From Fuscovulum sp. (lineage in GTDB: Bacteria; Pseudomonadota; Alphaproteobacteria; Rhodobacterales; Rhodobacteraceae): a stretch of DNA of 64,000 nt. The position numbers were made by a program, and so were the translations under genes. The notes under the pieces were generated by a model that worked only from the letters and a program-made list of their open reading frames with translations, was not told where the DNA came from and ran no database searches. Below are positions 35,501 through 42,987 of this stretch, piece after piece (the stretch's first letter is position 1; every line of letters starts with the position of its first letter). The stretch lies in assembly GCA_035192965.1 (NCBI GenBank), contig CP136571.1, positions 1 through 64,000 on the forward strand, read 5' to 3'.

Positions 35501-38500
35501 CTGCGTTCGCGTCGATCAGGATCGTGTCGGAATCGGCACCGCCAGTGATGGAATCGCCCGATCCACCGGTGATCGTGTCGTTGCCGCCCTGACCGAAGAT
35601 CGTGTCGTTGCCATCGCCACCGGTGATTGAATCATTGCCCTCGGCGATAGCGGAGGGGTCTGTTCCGGTCAATTGGACCAGCCGCACGTTGTCGAGCGAT
35701 ACGCCGATGTTGTCTTCGACCCCGCGACCGCGGAATTCCAGCCGGTTTGTGCCGTCGCCGGAGCCTGCGATCAGATCCAAGGTGATCGTCTGATAGTTTG
35801 GCTCTGTGTTGGGATTGATCGAGGCGATCAACTGCCCGCCAAAGTAGACGTCGACGGAGTTATCCGAGGCGGCCGGAAGCCGGGCCGAATCCGCAACATC
35901 GAAGGTCAGACGGTAGGTTTCGCCCGCCACCATTCCCTGGACATTCTGGCCCAGATTGATGTTACCCGGCGAGCCTTCCATATCGACCGCCACCTGGCCA
36001 TCGCTGGCTGGACGGCCGGTTTCGGGGTTGCGGTTGAAAACTTCGATCGTTGAGTTGGGGCCTGTGGTCGTCCAGCCGGGGATAGAGCCGTTGCCGACAA
36101 AGCCGAACGGATGCGGGCCGAGACCTGTCAGGTCCTCGAACGAGCCGTTGACGATCAGGTTGGTTGTCCCCGGCACGGGAGGCGCGGTGCCACCGTCACC
36201 GTACAGCACGTCATTGCCGCTGCCGCCGTCGATCGTGTCGGAGCCCCCAGCGCCATGCAGCGTGTCGTTGCCTTCGCCGCCGGCCAGCGTGTCATTGTCT
36301 GCGCCGCCATCGATCAGGTCATCGCCCGCACCGCCGGTCAGCGAGTCACGGCCCATGTTGCCAAGGAGGGTGTCGTTGCCTGCACCGCCGTCAACGACCT
36401 CATCCCCGCCTGCACCGGTGACGGAGTCATTGCCCGACCCCAGCTGGAGGCGTTCGATTTCGCGGAAGGTCGCGGTATCGCCGCTGTTCTGTTCGGTGAT
36501 GCGGCCCGCCTCTGCCCCAGTGAAGTTGACGGACACAGCATCGGACTTTGCGGAAAGATTCAGCAGGTCACCCAACGCTTCGTCATCTTCGCCACCGATG
36601 ATTTCTTCGTCATCGTCGGTCGGGGTGCCGCCTGTCAGGCTGGACACATCGATCGGACCGGAGGAGAACACACCCGTGCCGCTGCCATCGTTATGACCGA
36701 CCCAACCGATGGTGAAGGTCTTGGCGATGTCGTTGTAGACGACCGAAACATTCTTCCAGTCAAAGTTGTCGAGGCCGGAAACAGAGCTGTTGCCGGACGT
36801 GTTCGTGACCGTGATCTCGTTCGAAACCGGGTTACCGTTGCTGTCGAAGACGCGGTATTTCAGCCCGTGCGAAGCGCCGAAAGCCGCGTCACCTTCGCCA
36901 TAGACGGCCACGAAATAACCGCTGTCGCCAAGCGCCGTGATGATCGGCGGCCCCGGGAAGGGATGGCCCGGGTTGGTGGCGAGGTTGATATCCGACGCAA
37001 TGACCGTTCCGGTTGCGCTGTCGACGATGGAGAAGGTCGGATAGGTGGTGCCACCCGTCGCGAAGGTTTCCATGTAACCCACGACGACACGCCCGTTCGG
37101 AAGCGTCGTGATGGAAACACTGTCCTGATCGAAGGTGTCAGTGCCGTCCACCGCCGTAGAGCCGATGCGGAAATCGTTGGTGGCCGGGGTGCCGTTGGCG
37201 TTAAAGATCCGGCCTTCCAGCGTCATCGTGTTGACGTCGTCGGAATAGCCATCGTTGACCCAGACAGCCATCCAGCGGCCATCGGGCAGCGCGGTGATCA
37301 CGGGCGGGGATTCCCACGGCGTGAACTGCGTTTCGTTGTCGTTGCCTTCGATTTCGGACGTGGAGAAAACGGTATTCCCGTTCTGATCCAGCACTGTGTA
37401 GACCGGTTCATTGAAGCCGGTTTCGGCGTTGTTGCGCGCCCAGCCGATGACGACGTTGCCACCGGTCAGCTGCGTGATCGAAAGGTTGTCGACCTCGGTC
37501 GTATCGGTGCCGTCGATCGCCTGGTTGCCGACCGTGAATTCGTTCGTCACCCACTGACCCGTGGTCGGGTTGTAGATGCGGCCTTGAAGCGTCATCGAGG
37601 TGATGTCGTCGGAAGCGCCGTTCTTGGCCCAGACGAACAGGACGTTGCCATTGTCCAGCACGGTGGTCACCGGCGGGGATTCGAACACCGTCGTATCGTT
37701 CTGCTGGATCGTGGAGGGGCCGGAGACCACCGTCAGGTTGTTCGCCGACGGTTGCAGCACCGCGAAGATCGGCTCGTCCGCGTCGCCCTCTGCCGTGTTG
37801 CGGACGTAGGACAGCATAACGCGACCATCGTTCAGAAGATCGAGGTCGAGGTTGTCCCAGTCATAGCCATCGAAACCGTCGATGGCGGGCAGTTGGCCAA
37901 GGCTGATCTGGCCGGTTGCAGGCGTGCCATCGGCGTTGAAGATGCGGGCCTGCAGCTCCATCGTTTGGAGATCGTCAAAGATCGCATCGTTCGCCCAGAC
38001 ATAGAGCGTGCGGCCATCCGCAAGCGTCAGCATCTTGGGCGGAGACTGGAAGCCGGTAGTCGACGTGTTGATCTGGTTGGGCGAGACGGATCCGGGGTTG
38101 AACGTGCCGGTCCCCACCGAGGTGGAGTTGTTGTCAATGTCGTTCAGGAGGAACGTATCGTCACCCGCGCCGCCAAACAGCGTGTCGGCACCAGCGGCAC
38201 CGTCGATCGTGTCGTTCCCGCCGGCGGCAAGAACCAGATCGTTGATCCCGTCGTTTCCGTCGATCTCATCCCCTTGGGCATCTCTATAGAGGGGGCCGAT
38301 CTGATCTGCGCCCGCGGTGCCGTCGACAGGGTTGTTGGAAGCATAGGGCAGAGAGGTGCCGTTCGAGGTGATCGGACCGGCAGAGAAGACGCCTGTGCCG
38401 CTGCCGTCAGAGTGCCCGCCCCAGCCGATGGTGAAGGTGTCGTTGGTTGCGTTGTAATTGACCTGGACATTGTTCCAGTCAAAGTTGTCGAGGCCGGAAA

Positions 38501-39836
38501 CAGAGGACCCGCCATTCGGGCCGACGACCGTGACCTCATTCGTGATCGGGTTACCGTTGCTGTCGAAGATGCGGTATTTCAGCCCGTAGGAGGCGCCGAA
38601 AGCTGCATCGCCTTCGCCATAGACGGCCACGAAACGGCCGGTATCGCCCAGCGCCATAAGGATCGGCGGCCCCGGGAAGGGATGGCTGGGGTTGTTGGCG
38701 AGGTTGATATCCGACGCAATGACCGTGCCGGTCGCTGTGTCGACGATGGAGAAGGTCGGATAGGTAGTGCCACCCGTCGCGAAGGTTTCGACATAGCCCA
38801 CGACGACACGCCCGTTCGGAAGCGCGGTGATGGAGACATTGTCCTTGTCAAAGGTATCGGTGCCATCGACGGCGGTGGAACCGATGCGGAAATCGTTGGT
38901 GGCCGGGGTGCCGTTGGCGTTGAAGATCCGGCCTTCCAGCGTCATCGAGTTGACGTCGTCGGAATAGCCATCGTTGACCCAGACAGCCATCCAACGGCCA
39001 TCGGGCAGCGCGGTGATCACGGGCGGGGATTCCCACGGCGTGAACTGCGTTTCGTTGTCGTTGCCTTCGATCTGGGACGTGGAGAAAACGGTGTTCCCGT
39101 TCTGATCCAGCACCGTGTAGACCGGTTCGTTGAAGCCGGATTCAGCGTTGTTGCGCGCCCAGCCGATGACGACGTTGCCACCGGTCAGCTGCGTGACGGT
39201 GAGGTTGCTCATATCAGCGCTGTCGGTGCCATCAACAGCCTGGTTGCCGACCGTGAATTCGTTCGTCACCCACTGACCCGTGGTCGGGTTGTAGATGCGG
39301 CCTTGCAGCGTCATCGAGGTGATGTCGTCGGAAGCGCCGTTCTTGGCCCAGACGAACAGGACGTTGCCATTGTCCAGCACGGTGGTCACCGGCGGGGATT
39401 CGAACACCGTCGTATCGTTCTGCTGGATCGTGGAGGGGCCGGAGACCACCGTCAGGTTGTTGGCCGACGGTTGCAGCACCGCGAAGATCGGCTCGTCCGT
39501 GCCGCCCTCTGCCGTGTTGCGGACGTAGGACAGCATAACGCGACCATCGTTCAGAAGATCGAGGTCGAGGTTATCCCAATCATAGCCATCGAAACCGTCA
39601 ATGGCGGGCAATTGACCCAGGCTGATCTGGTCTGTCGACGGCGTGCCATCGGCGTTGAAGATACGCGCCTGCAGCTCCATCGAGGTGAGATCGTCCGAGA
39701 TCCCGTTATTCGCCCAGACGTATAGTATGCGGCCATCCGCAAGCGTCAGCATCTTTGGGGGAGACTGGAAGCCCGTTTCCGATGTGTTGATCTGGTTGGG
39801 CGACGGGCTGTAGTTCGAGATCACAGACGAGGGCAT
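29592..39836 (-). CDS. Giant RTX-repeat protein with C-terminal Hint domain
   Basis: The 3,414-residue protein has no N-terminal signal peptide. Residues about 10-1065 hold two copies of a 500-residue beta-propeller-like module (motif FQSPPKMLTLADGR). A region near 1,220-1,390 (LIVNGSFEDL...) resembles a carbohydrate-binding-like beta domain. Then follow well over a hundred GGxGxDxL calcium-binding nonapeptides, interrupted by four longer spacer modules. From Cys3218 (CFTRGSRILTAEGEKAIEDL) comes a Hint_2 domain, common at the end of Rhodobacterales RTX proteins, with RVSPQHRMLL inside. Such proteins leave the cell by type I secretion; no secretion genes are nearby. AAGG precedes the ATG. Likely an adhesin or surface-layer protein; the exact role is unknown. 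Confidence 0.9.
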   Translation of the reverse strand: MPSSVISNYSPSPNQINTSETGFQSPPKMLTLADGRILYVWANNGISDDLTSMELQARIFNADGTPSTDQISLGQLPAIDGFDGYDWDNLDLDLLNDGRVMLSYVRNTAEGGTDEPIFAVLQPSANNLTVVSGPSTIQQNDTTVFESPPVTTVLDNGNVLFVWAKNGASDDITSMTLQGRIYNPTTGQWVTNEFTVGNQAVDGTDSADMSNLTVTQLTGGNVVIGWARNNAESGFNEPVYTVLDQNGNTVFSTSQIEGNDNETQFTPWESPPVITALPDGRWMAVWVNDGYSDDVNSMTLEGRIFNANGTPATNDFRIGSTAVDGTDTFDKDNVSITALPNGRVVVGYVETFATGGTTYPTFSIVDTATGTVIASDINLANNPSHPFPGPPILMALGDTGRFVAVYGEGDAAFGASYGLKYRIFDSNGNPITNEVTVVGPNGGSSVSGLDNFDWNNVQVNYNATNDTFTIGWGGHSDGSGTGVFSAGPITSNGTSLPYASNNPVDGTAGADQIGPLYRDAQGDEIDGNDGINDLVLAAGGNDTIDGAAGADTLFGGAGDDTFLLNDIDNNSTSVGTGTFNPGSVSPNQINTSTTGFQSPPKMLTLADGRTLYVWANDAIFDDLQTMELQARIFNADGTPATGQISLGQLPAIDGFDGYDWDNLDLDLLNDGRVMLSYVRNTAEGDADEPIFAVLQPSANNLTVVSGPSTIQQNDTTVFESPPVTTVLDNGNVLFVWAKNGASDDITSMTLQGRIYNPTTGQWVTNEFTVGNQAIDGTDTTEVDNLSITQLTGGNVVIGWARNNAETGFNEPVYTVLDQNGNTVFSTSEIEGNDNETQFTPWESPPVITALPDGRWMAVWVNDGYSDDVNTMTLEGRIFNANGTPATNDFRIGSTAVDGTDTFDQDSVSITTLPNGRVVVGYMETFATGGTTYPTFSIVDSATGTVIASDINLATNPGHPFPGPPIITALGDSGYFVAVYGEGDAAFGASHGLKYRVFDSNGNPVSNEITVTNTSGNSSVSGLDNFDWKNVSVVYNDIAKTFTIGWVGHNDGSGTGVFSSGPIDVSSLTGGTPTDDDEEIIGGEDDEALGDLLNLSAKSDAVSVNFTGAEAGRITEQNSGDTATFREIERLQLGSGNDSVTGAGGDEVVDGGAGNDTLLGNMGRDSLTGGAGDDLIDGGADNDTLAGGEGNDTLHGAGGSDTIDGGSGNDVLYGDGGTAPPVPGTTNLIVNGSFEDLTGLGPHPFGFVGNGSIPGWTTTGPNSTIEVFNRNPETGRPASDGQVAVDMEGSPGNINLGQNVQGMVAGETYRLTFDVADSARLPAASDNSVDVYFGGQLIASINPNTEPNYQTITLDLIAGSGDGTNRLEFRGRGVEDNIGVSLDNVRLVQLTGTDPSAIAEGNDSITGGDGNDTIFGQGGNDTITGGSGDSITGGADSDTILIDANAVDALGGRTSGIVVDGGSTGADNDTLDLRGYVSYRNLVQTPDADGNSTSGTVELIDASGGVRTVTFSEIENLLLPPPVDQRDGVVDGANSGELMELGYIDPQGDRITDNADSIRGNLGDDNITAAGGNDTVSGGDGNDIINGQLGDDIVSGDAGSDTLAGGAGNDQLNGGAGDDDIAVGGADTATGGTGDDAFTLDGTDPATDVNTTVDGGSDGTSGNPDDAANGNAGDTLDLSAGTTGQVVNYGVNPENGTVNGLDADAGTDLTFSEIERVLTGSGNDTINGGGSTGPIDVNTGSGNDTVTGGSGNDTIAAGAGDDTVDGGGGNDSIGAGSGDDSVDGGSGDDTLQGNEGQDTITGGQGNDSIDGGADDDSLTGNEGNDTINGGTGEDTLDGGDNDDRLTGGENDDSVIGGAGNDTLAGDSGNDTLDGGTGDDSLGGGSGNDSLTGGQGADTLSGGDGSDTLQGGEGNDSLIGGDGDDDIVAGAGDVAQGGAGDDEFTIDPTLTGTAPITIIGGETLEEAVIDPTNNPSGRTGDVLDLRGLTDVVVVYTNPDPITGTSENGTATFRNSTGQLITVNFSEIETVLTSADGVVDGTGGGDLITPTSGPGGTPYTDPQGDQVDGTDGLNDSIAAAAGNDTVDAGLGNDTVDGGTGNDSLAGGTGDDSLIGNSGADTLDGGAGNDVLEGGLSDDGLTGGADNDTLFGNEGRDTLLGGLGDDSLDGGAEDDSLTGNEGRDTLQGGAGNDTLDGGDDADVLNGNEGEDSILGGGGNDTIDAGADDDTVTGGAGNDSILAGAGDDTVDGGADADTIVGGDGADSLRGADGTDSLTGDAGNDTLDGGAGNDTLAGGEGADSLTGGEGTDSLFGGGNDDDIIVGAGDRAEGGDGDDEFLVNPALTGNGTITVIGGEAGEDLTDPTNGGTGDVLDLRGLTNATVNFTGPESGTATYQNSSGQTVTIVFSEIERVLLDSNGVVDGTTAGDLMTPTSGPGGIPYTDGQGDQIDGTDGLNDTIAAGQGDDTVDAGQGDDTVDGGTGNDSLSGNVGNDSLIGDTGDDTLSGDLDNDTLAGGEGADSLAGGDDDDSLTGNEGNDTLLGGNGNDLLDGGAEADSLAGGAGADTLLGGTGADTLQGGAGADSVTGGAGDDDIIVGGADTAIGNSGDDVFTVDNSDPNLAGQIFGGSDGTDGNPDDAANGNAGDLLDMSSGTTAQTVNYETNPENGNVNGLDGDAGSDITFSEIERVLTGSAGDTVLGAGAQGPINIGTGAGNDSITAGAGNDIIDAGADNDSVAGNGGNDSIIAGSGDDTVDGGAGDDTVDGGTGNDSLVGLAGRDLLTGGDGNDTLDGGAEADTLLGGAGDDSLIGGDGNDSLIGNEGLDTLAGGAGDDTLDGGDENDSLQGGQGNDSLIGGAGDDIVEGNLGNDTILGGEGDDTLSGNEGDDRIDAGAGNDSVLGGDGRDSVTGGIGDDFIKTRATNAIPDEAGPFSDTDPLDDRDTVIGGAGNDTILTGDDGDLIDAGDGDDSVDAGVDDDTILGGEGSDTILGDEGDDSIDGGVGNDLLYGGTPGVTPADLPNDGTDPLPANNEDTVRGGEGDDTIFGFDDNDILAGDAGNDVISGGLDDDSIDGGADNDSLVGDDGNDTLQGGSGNDTLQGGAGRDRVAGGAGTDLLAGGIGADLFVAEGADTITDFDATTGIQGTDGAATDDNDFVDLSSFYNEANLALYNAANPGATFNNPLDWLRADQADGILQGAGGLRIQNGGTAVAGDLLNQENTGVVCFTRGSRILTAEGEKAIEDLAAGDLVLTMDHGYQPIRWIGSSIVEGKGRFAPIVIEAGTLGNSRTLRVSPQHRMLLSGWQAELLFDEPEVLVAAKLLVNDHTIRAEEAAEVEYFHMLFDAHEIVYAEGAPSESFHPGHVGWGALAEAAREEILSLFPQLEDMDFTAYGPSARRSLTAPEARVARDTILGDGLIRAAE
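36645..38087 (-). repeat. Internal repeat of the RTX gene, copy 2
   Basis: This stretch encodes the second module (from about residue 584). It repeats copy 1 with an offset of 1,719 bases (573 codons) and long near-identical DNA tracts, for example around 37570-37760 and 39290-39480. Such identity at wobble positions points to recent duplication or gene conversion. Confidence 0.85.
38360..39806 (-). repeat. Internal repeat of the RTX gene, copy 1
   Basis: This is the first copy (from about residue 11). It contains four to five shorter internal sub-repeats, each with a PPVxxxLxDG(R/N)xxxVWxxxG pattern, as expected for propeller blades. A short RTX stretch separates it from copy 2. Confidence 0.8.
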
Positions 39837-40363
39837 GGCAGCTGCCTTTACTGGTTAAAAACACTTGGCCCCTTACACCTGAACGCCTGACCTTTCCTGA
39901 TGCCGCCGCAGGCCCCCTTTCCACCCCGTACAGGCACCAGAACCCGTAGAGTGGAAACCGCAGCACACCGGAAATGACGAGCAGCCGTCAAAGACCGATA
40001 CAGTGGACACTCTTAGTAGTTTCTTTCCCAGTCGCAGCGGGTTCAGTCGACAAGCGCCAAAAAAGCCGGGGAATTGTCAGAAGTAACGCTTGGCGCCAAC
40101 GAGGTGGCACGAAACGCGGTTGGCGACAGGGTTTTTCGACGGTTGGCGGCAGATCATTGTTTCCGATATGCGCAAATGGCATTTTGTGGCATAAGGCTGC
40201 GGTTCTTGGTTGGGGAATTGGCGCGAATCGTATCACGCCACGGCCCTGCCCGACGTGTTGGCGGGATAAAGGTGTGCTTTTTGCAGCCGTATACCCCTTA
40301 AGCCCGAAGCGGGCTGGCGTTGATGCGAACTACGAGTTGTGTTGAGTGGAGTGCAAGTTGCCT
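39837..40363. other. Divergent regulatory gap between the RTX and LytTR genes
   Basis: These 527 bases have noticeably lower GC than the flanks near 39850 and 40000-40200. Frames here show no recognisable protein. The gap presumably holds the promoters and long leaders of both the RTX gene and the LytTR regulator gene; I could not assign a firm -35/-10 pair. Confidence 0.5.
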
Positions 40364-41344
40364 ATGAGTGAATCCGCCCGGACTGTTTCCCCCGCACAGG
40401 TGGTTTCCACCTTTGGTTCGAGCTTTTACGTTCGTAGCGATTCGGCTGCGGAATACTTTCTTCACCCTGTCTTTCTGCGTTTTCTGATGCTTTCGTTGGG
40501 CATCTATACGCTTATGGACCAAAGCGATGCCGCCCAGCTTTTGGTTGGATGGCAATTGCCGATGATGTGGCTGGCGACGGCGCTGACGGTGATCGCGAGC
40601 CTTGTCGTGCTGGGTGGTTTGATATTGCGGCTGTATCTGCGCGGCGTTCTGCGCCGCATCTATACGCCGTTCCTGGTGCTGCCCATCGTCATCCTTGCGG
40701 AAATCACCGAACAATCGGTTGTGCAACTGTTGCAGGCAGGGGACTGGAAAACCTTGCCCGACACGCTGACAGATCTGACGCGGAACATGATGGTGGTTCT
40801 GCTGCTGGATGTCATGCATGTGCTGTATGTTGTGCCGACCCATCCGCTCGCCGTGCCCCGGATAGACGGGCAGGCGAAGGGAACGCCAGCGGATGCGCCG
40901 TCACAACGGGCAACCTTGGTACCCTTCCAGCCAGCCATCGTGGCAACAGAGCCGCCGGTGAGCGTGGAGCAGTTGCCGGATGAGGCTGAGGCTGTTGAGA
41001 GCAGTATTGATGGCGAGATCATCCGCATCGCGGATCGCACCTTCGCCATCGGGGAAATTCAATCGGTGCGGACCGAGGATCACTACCTGAATGTCGTCAC
41101 GCGCACCACGCGCAACATGTTGCGGGCAAAGCTTTCAGACCTGGACTTGTTGCATGACGGACGCCATGGGGTGCAGATCAACCGGTCGCAATGGGTGAGC
41201 TTTGCGGCGATCGAGTCAGTGGTTGATGAGGAAAACGGTCAGATCACTTTGCAGATGGTGAACGGCGACAGCGCGACCGTGTCGCGCACGCGGCGGCTGG
41301 TGTTCATGCAACTGTTCAACGGTCACCGAACCCGGCAGGCCTAG
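40364..41344 (+). CDS. Membrane-bound LytTR-type DNA-binding regulator
   Basis: The ATG at 40364 (MSESARTVSPAQ) gives 326 residues; GTG at 40346 or TTG at 40358 upstream are alternatives. Four hydrophobic segments lie within about residues 35-165. They are followed by a linker and a C-terminal LytTR domain (about 225-320) containing IRIADRTFAIGEIQSVRTEDHY and GVQINRSQWVSFAAI. LytTR domains bind DNA and often control extracellular or adhesion factors. It is divergent from the RTX gene, so it may regulate it (inference). Its TAG stop shares a CTAG with the stop of the convergent tonB-like gene. Confidence 0.87.
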   Translation: MSESARTVSPAQVVSTFGSSFYVRSDSAAEYFLHPVFLRFLMLSLGIYTLMDQSDAAQLLVGWQLPMMWLATALTVIASLVVLGGLILRLYLRGVLRRIYTPFLVLPIVILAEITEQSVVQLLQAGDWKTLPDTLTDLTRNMMVVLLLDVMHVLYVVPTHPLAVPRIDGQAKGTPADAPSQRATLVPFQPAIVATEPPVSVEQLPDEAEAVESSIDGEIIRIADRTFAIGEIQSVRTEDHYLNVVTRTTRNMLRAKLSDLDLLHDGRHGVQINRSQWVSFAAIESVVDEENGQITLQMVNGDSATVSRTRRLVFMQLFNGHRTRQA

Positions 41345-42183
41345 CGCGAAAAGCGCATCGGCAGGGTGAAGCTGATGCTGTCCTGTGTCAGGCCTTCGGG
41401 CGCGGCGGGAAAACGGCCTGCGGCGCGGACAGCCTTGATCGCCGCCTCGTCCAGCGCCGCATTGCCGGAAGATGCCGCGATGGAGAGACCGGCCAGCGCG
41501 CCGGACCGGGTGACCGTCAGGCGGACTGTCACCGTGCCGGATGCGCCGTCTGCGGCCAACGGATAGCGTTTGCGCTTTTCGATTCGGGCCCGGATCTTTG
41601 CGCCCCAGTTGGCCGTCAGATCGTTGATCCGGCCTTGTGACAGGCTGGGTGCCTGTGCCTGCCCGCCTTCGCCTGCAACAGCCCCGCCGCCCGTGCCCGC
41701 TGCAACCTGCGCGGCGCTACTTTCTGACGGGGAAGGTTGTTCCGGGCGCGGTTCGGCGACAGGGGCGGTAGCTTCGGGGGGTGCGGGACGGGGCCGGGGC
41801 TTTACTGCCGGAGGCGGCGGGGGCGCGGGGGCCGTGTCTGCCTGCGGCAGGGCATCCGGCAGCGCGGGGGCAAGCGGCGGAGGCGTCAGGGACGGCAGCG
41901 CGGGGGCAACGTCGTTCAGGGCCATTTCCGGCAGTGCGGGGGGGGACATTTCGGGGGTGGCGGGTACAGCCAGTTCGGAAAGCGCGGGCGTATCCGGTGG
42001 GGCATCCCAAGCGGCGACCATGTCAGAGACGGATGGACCCGCAGCCTGGAGCGAGATCATGTCAGCCCCGCCTGCCCCGCTGCCCGACGCGCCAGCCGGG
42101 CCGGGGCGCAGGGCAAAGGCGCCCAGATGAAGGCCCAGTGCAAGGATCAGCGCAAGGGCGGCCTGAAGCCGAGCGCCGGTCAT
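41341..42183 (-). CDS. tonB: TonB-family energy transducer
   Basis: The 280-residue protein has an N-terminal membrane segment (ALALILALGLHLGAFAL) containing the essential His seen in TonB. A long Pro/Ala-rich periplasmic spacer (about 60-175) follows, then a C-terminal TonB domain (RKRYPLAADGASGTVTVRLTVTRSGALAGLSI, DEAAIKAVRAAGRFPAAPEGL). It should couple inner-membrane proton motive force to an outer-membrane receptor; no receptor gene is in the window. Its ATG overlaps the stop of the upstream exbD gene. Confidence 0.88.
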   Translation of the reverse strand: MTGARLQAALALILALGLHLGAFALRPGPAGASGSGAGGADMISLQAAGPSVSDMVAAWDAPPDTPALSELAVPATPEMSPPALPEMALNDVAPALPSLTPPPLAPALPDALPQADTAPAPPPPPAVKPRPRPAPPEATAPVAEPRPEQPSPSESSAAQVAAGTGGGAVAGEGGQAQAPSLSQGRINDLTANWGAKIRARIEKRKRYPLAADGASGTVTVRLTVTRSGALAGLSIAASSGNAALDEAAIKAVRAAGRFPAAPEGLTQDSISFTLPMRFSR

Positions 42184-42602
42184 GGGGTGGCCCCGCCGAC
42201 GGCGACAAGCTCGATATTGTCGAACCCCAGCGCGGGCAGTCGCGGCATCAAGGCGGCAAGCCGGGCGGCGGGAAGGGCGCTGTCGGCGCGAAGGGTGAGG
42301 CGGGGCGGATCTGCGAGACAGTCGATACTGCGGCAGTGATCCGTGCGGCTGGCGGTCAAAGCCGCCAGCGCCGCATCGCCGCGCGCATCGCGATAGCCCA
42401 AAAGGCCATCGGCGGCGATGAAGAGGGTGAAGTCACCCTGCGCCTCTGCCTCAGTCATGGCCTGTGGGGGGGTGACAGCAAAAGGTTCGGGGGCGGTCAT
42501 CCGGGCTGCGATCAGGAAGAAAATCAGCAGCAGGAAGATCACGTTGATCATCGGCAGCAGGTTTTCTTCAGGTTTTCGGCGCGGCGGATCGCGGAAATCC
42601 AT
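42180..42602 (-). CDS. exbD: ExbD-type biopolymer transport protein (second copy)
   Basis: The 140-residue protein has a short cytoplasmic tail (MDFRDPPRRKPEENL), one membrane helix (LPMINVIFLLLIFFLIAARM) with Asn in place of the critical Asp of the first copy (IDVVFLLLIFFML), and a periplasmic domain. ExbD/TolR need an Asp in this helix for proton flow. It is coupled to the TonB gene by an ATGA overlap and lies 4 bases after the first exbD gene. Confidence 0.85.
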   Translation of the reverse strand: MDFRDPPRRKPEENLLPMINVIFLLLIFFLIAARMTAPEPFAVTPPQAMTEAEAQGDFTLFIAADGLLGYRDARGDAALAALTASRTDHCRSIDCLADPPRLTLRADSALPAARLAALMPRLPALGFDNIELVAVGGATP

Positions 42603-42606
42603 GCGG

Positions 42607-42987
42607 TCACTCCACCAGAACCAGCCGGGTCAGGCCTGCCGTACCCAGCCTGTCCATCACCGCGACCAGCGCCTGAAGGTCGGCCCCGTCGCGGGCGCGC
42701 AGGATGATCGCATCGTTGGGGGATTGCATGAGCGGGGCAAGCGCGGCGGCCAAAGCATCGGCCGTAACGGGGACGCCGTTCAACGACAGGCCTGTCGGGG
42801 TAAGCTCCACAAGCCGGGGCGGGCCGCTGTATTCGCCTGCGCCACCAGTAGAGGAAAGGGGCAGCGCGCGGTCGACGCCAAAGCGCGAGGCGAGCATGAA
42901 GAAGATCAGCAGCAGAAAGACCACGTCGATCATCGGCGTCAGGTTCGGACGCCGCCGCGTGCGGGGGGCATCGTCGAAACGGATCAT
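42607..42987 (-). CDS. exbD: ExbD-type biopolymer transport protein (first copy)
   Basis: The start at 42987 (MIRFDDAPRTRRRPN) overlaps the upstream exbB stop as ATGA and gives 126 residues. The membrane helix LTPMIDVVFLLLIFFMLASR carries the conserved Asp of ExbD/TolR. A periplasmic domain follows. Longer frames upstream are antisense artefacts of exbB. Confidence 0.87.
   Translation of the reverse strand: MIRFDDAPRTRRRPNLTPMIDVVFLLLIFFMLASRFGVDRALPLSSTGGAGEYSGPPRLVELTPTGLSLNGVPVTADALAAALAPLMQSPNDAIILRARDGADLQALVAVMDRLGTAGLTRLVLVE

Noticed and set aside
36111..39725. 1,204-residue plus-strand open frame opposite the RTX N-terminal repeats
   Set aside because: Codon bias of the minus-strand repeat keeps this frame open; the repeats mirror the 1,719-bp duplication of the real gene.
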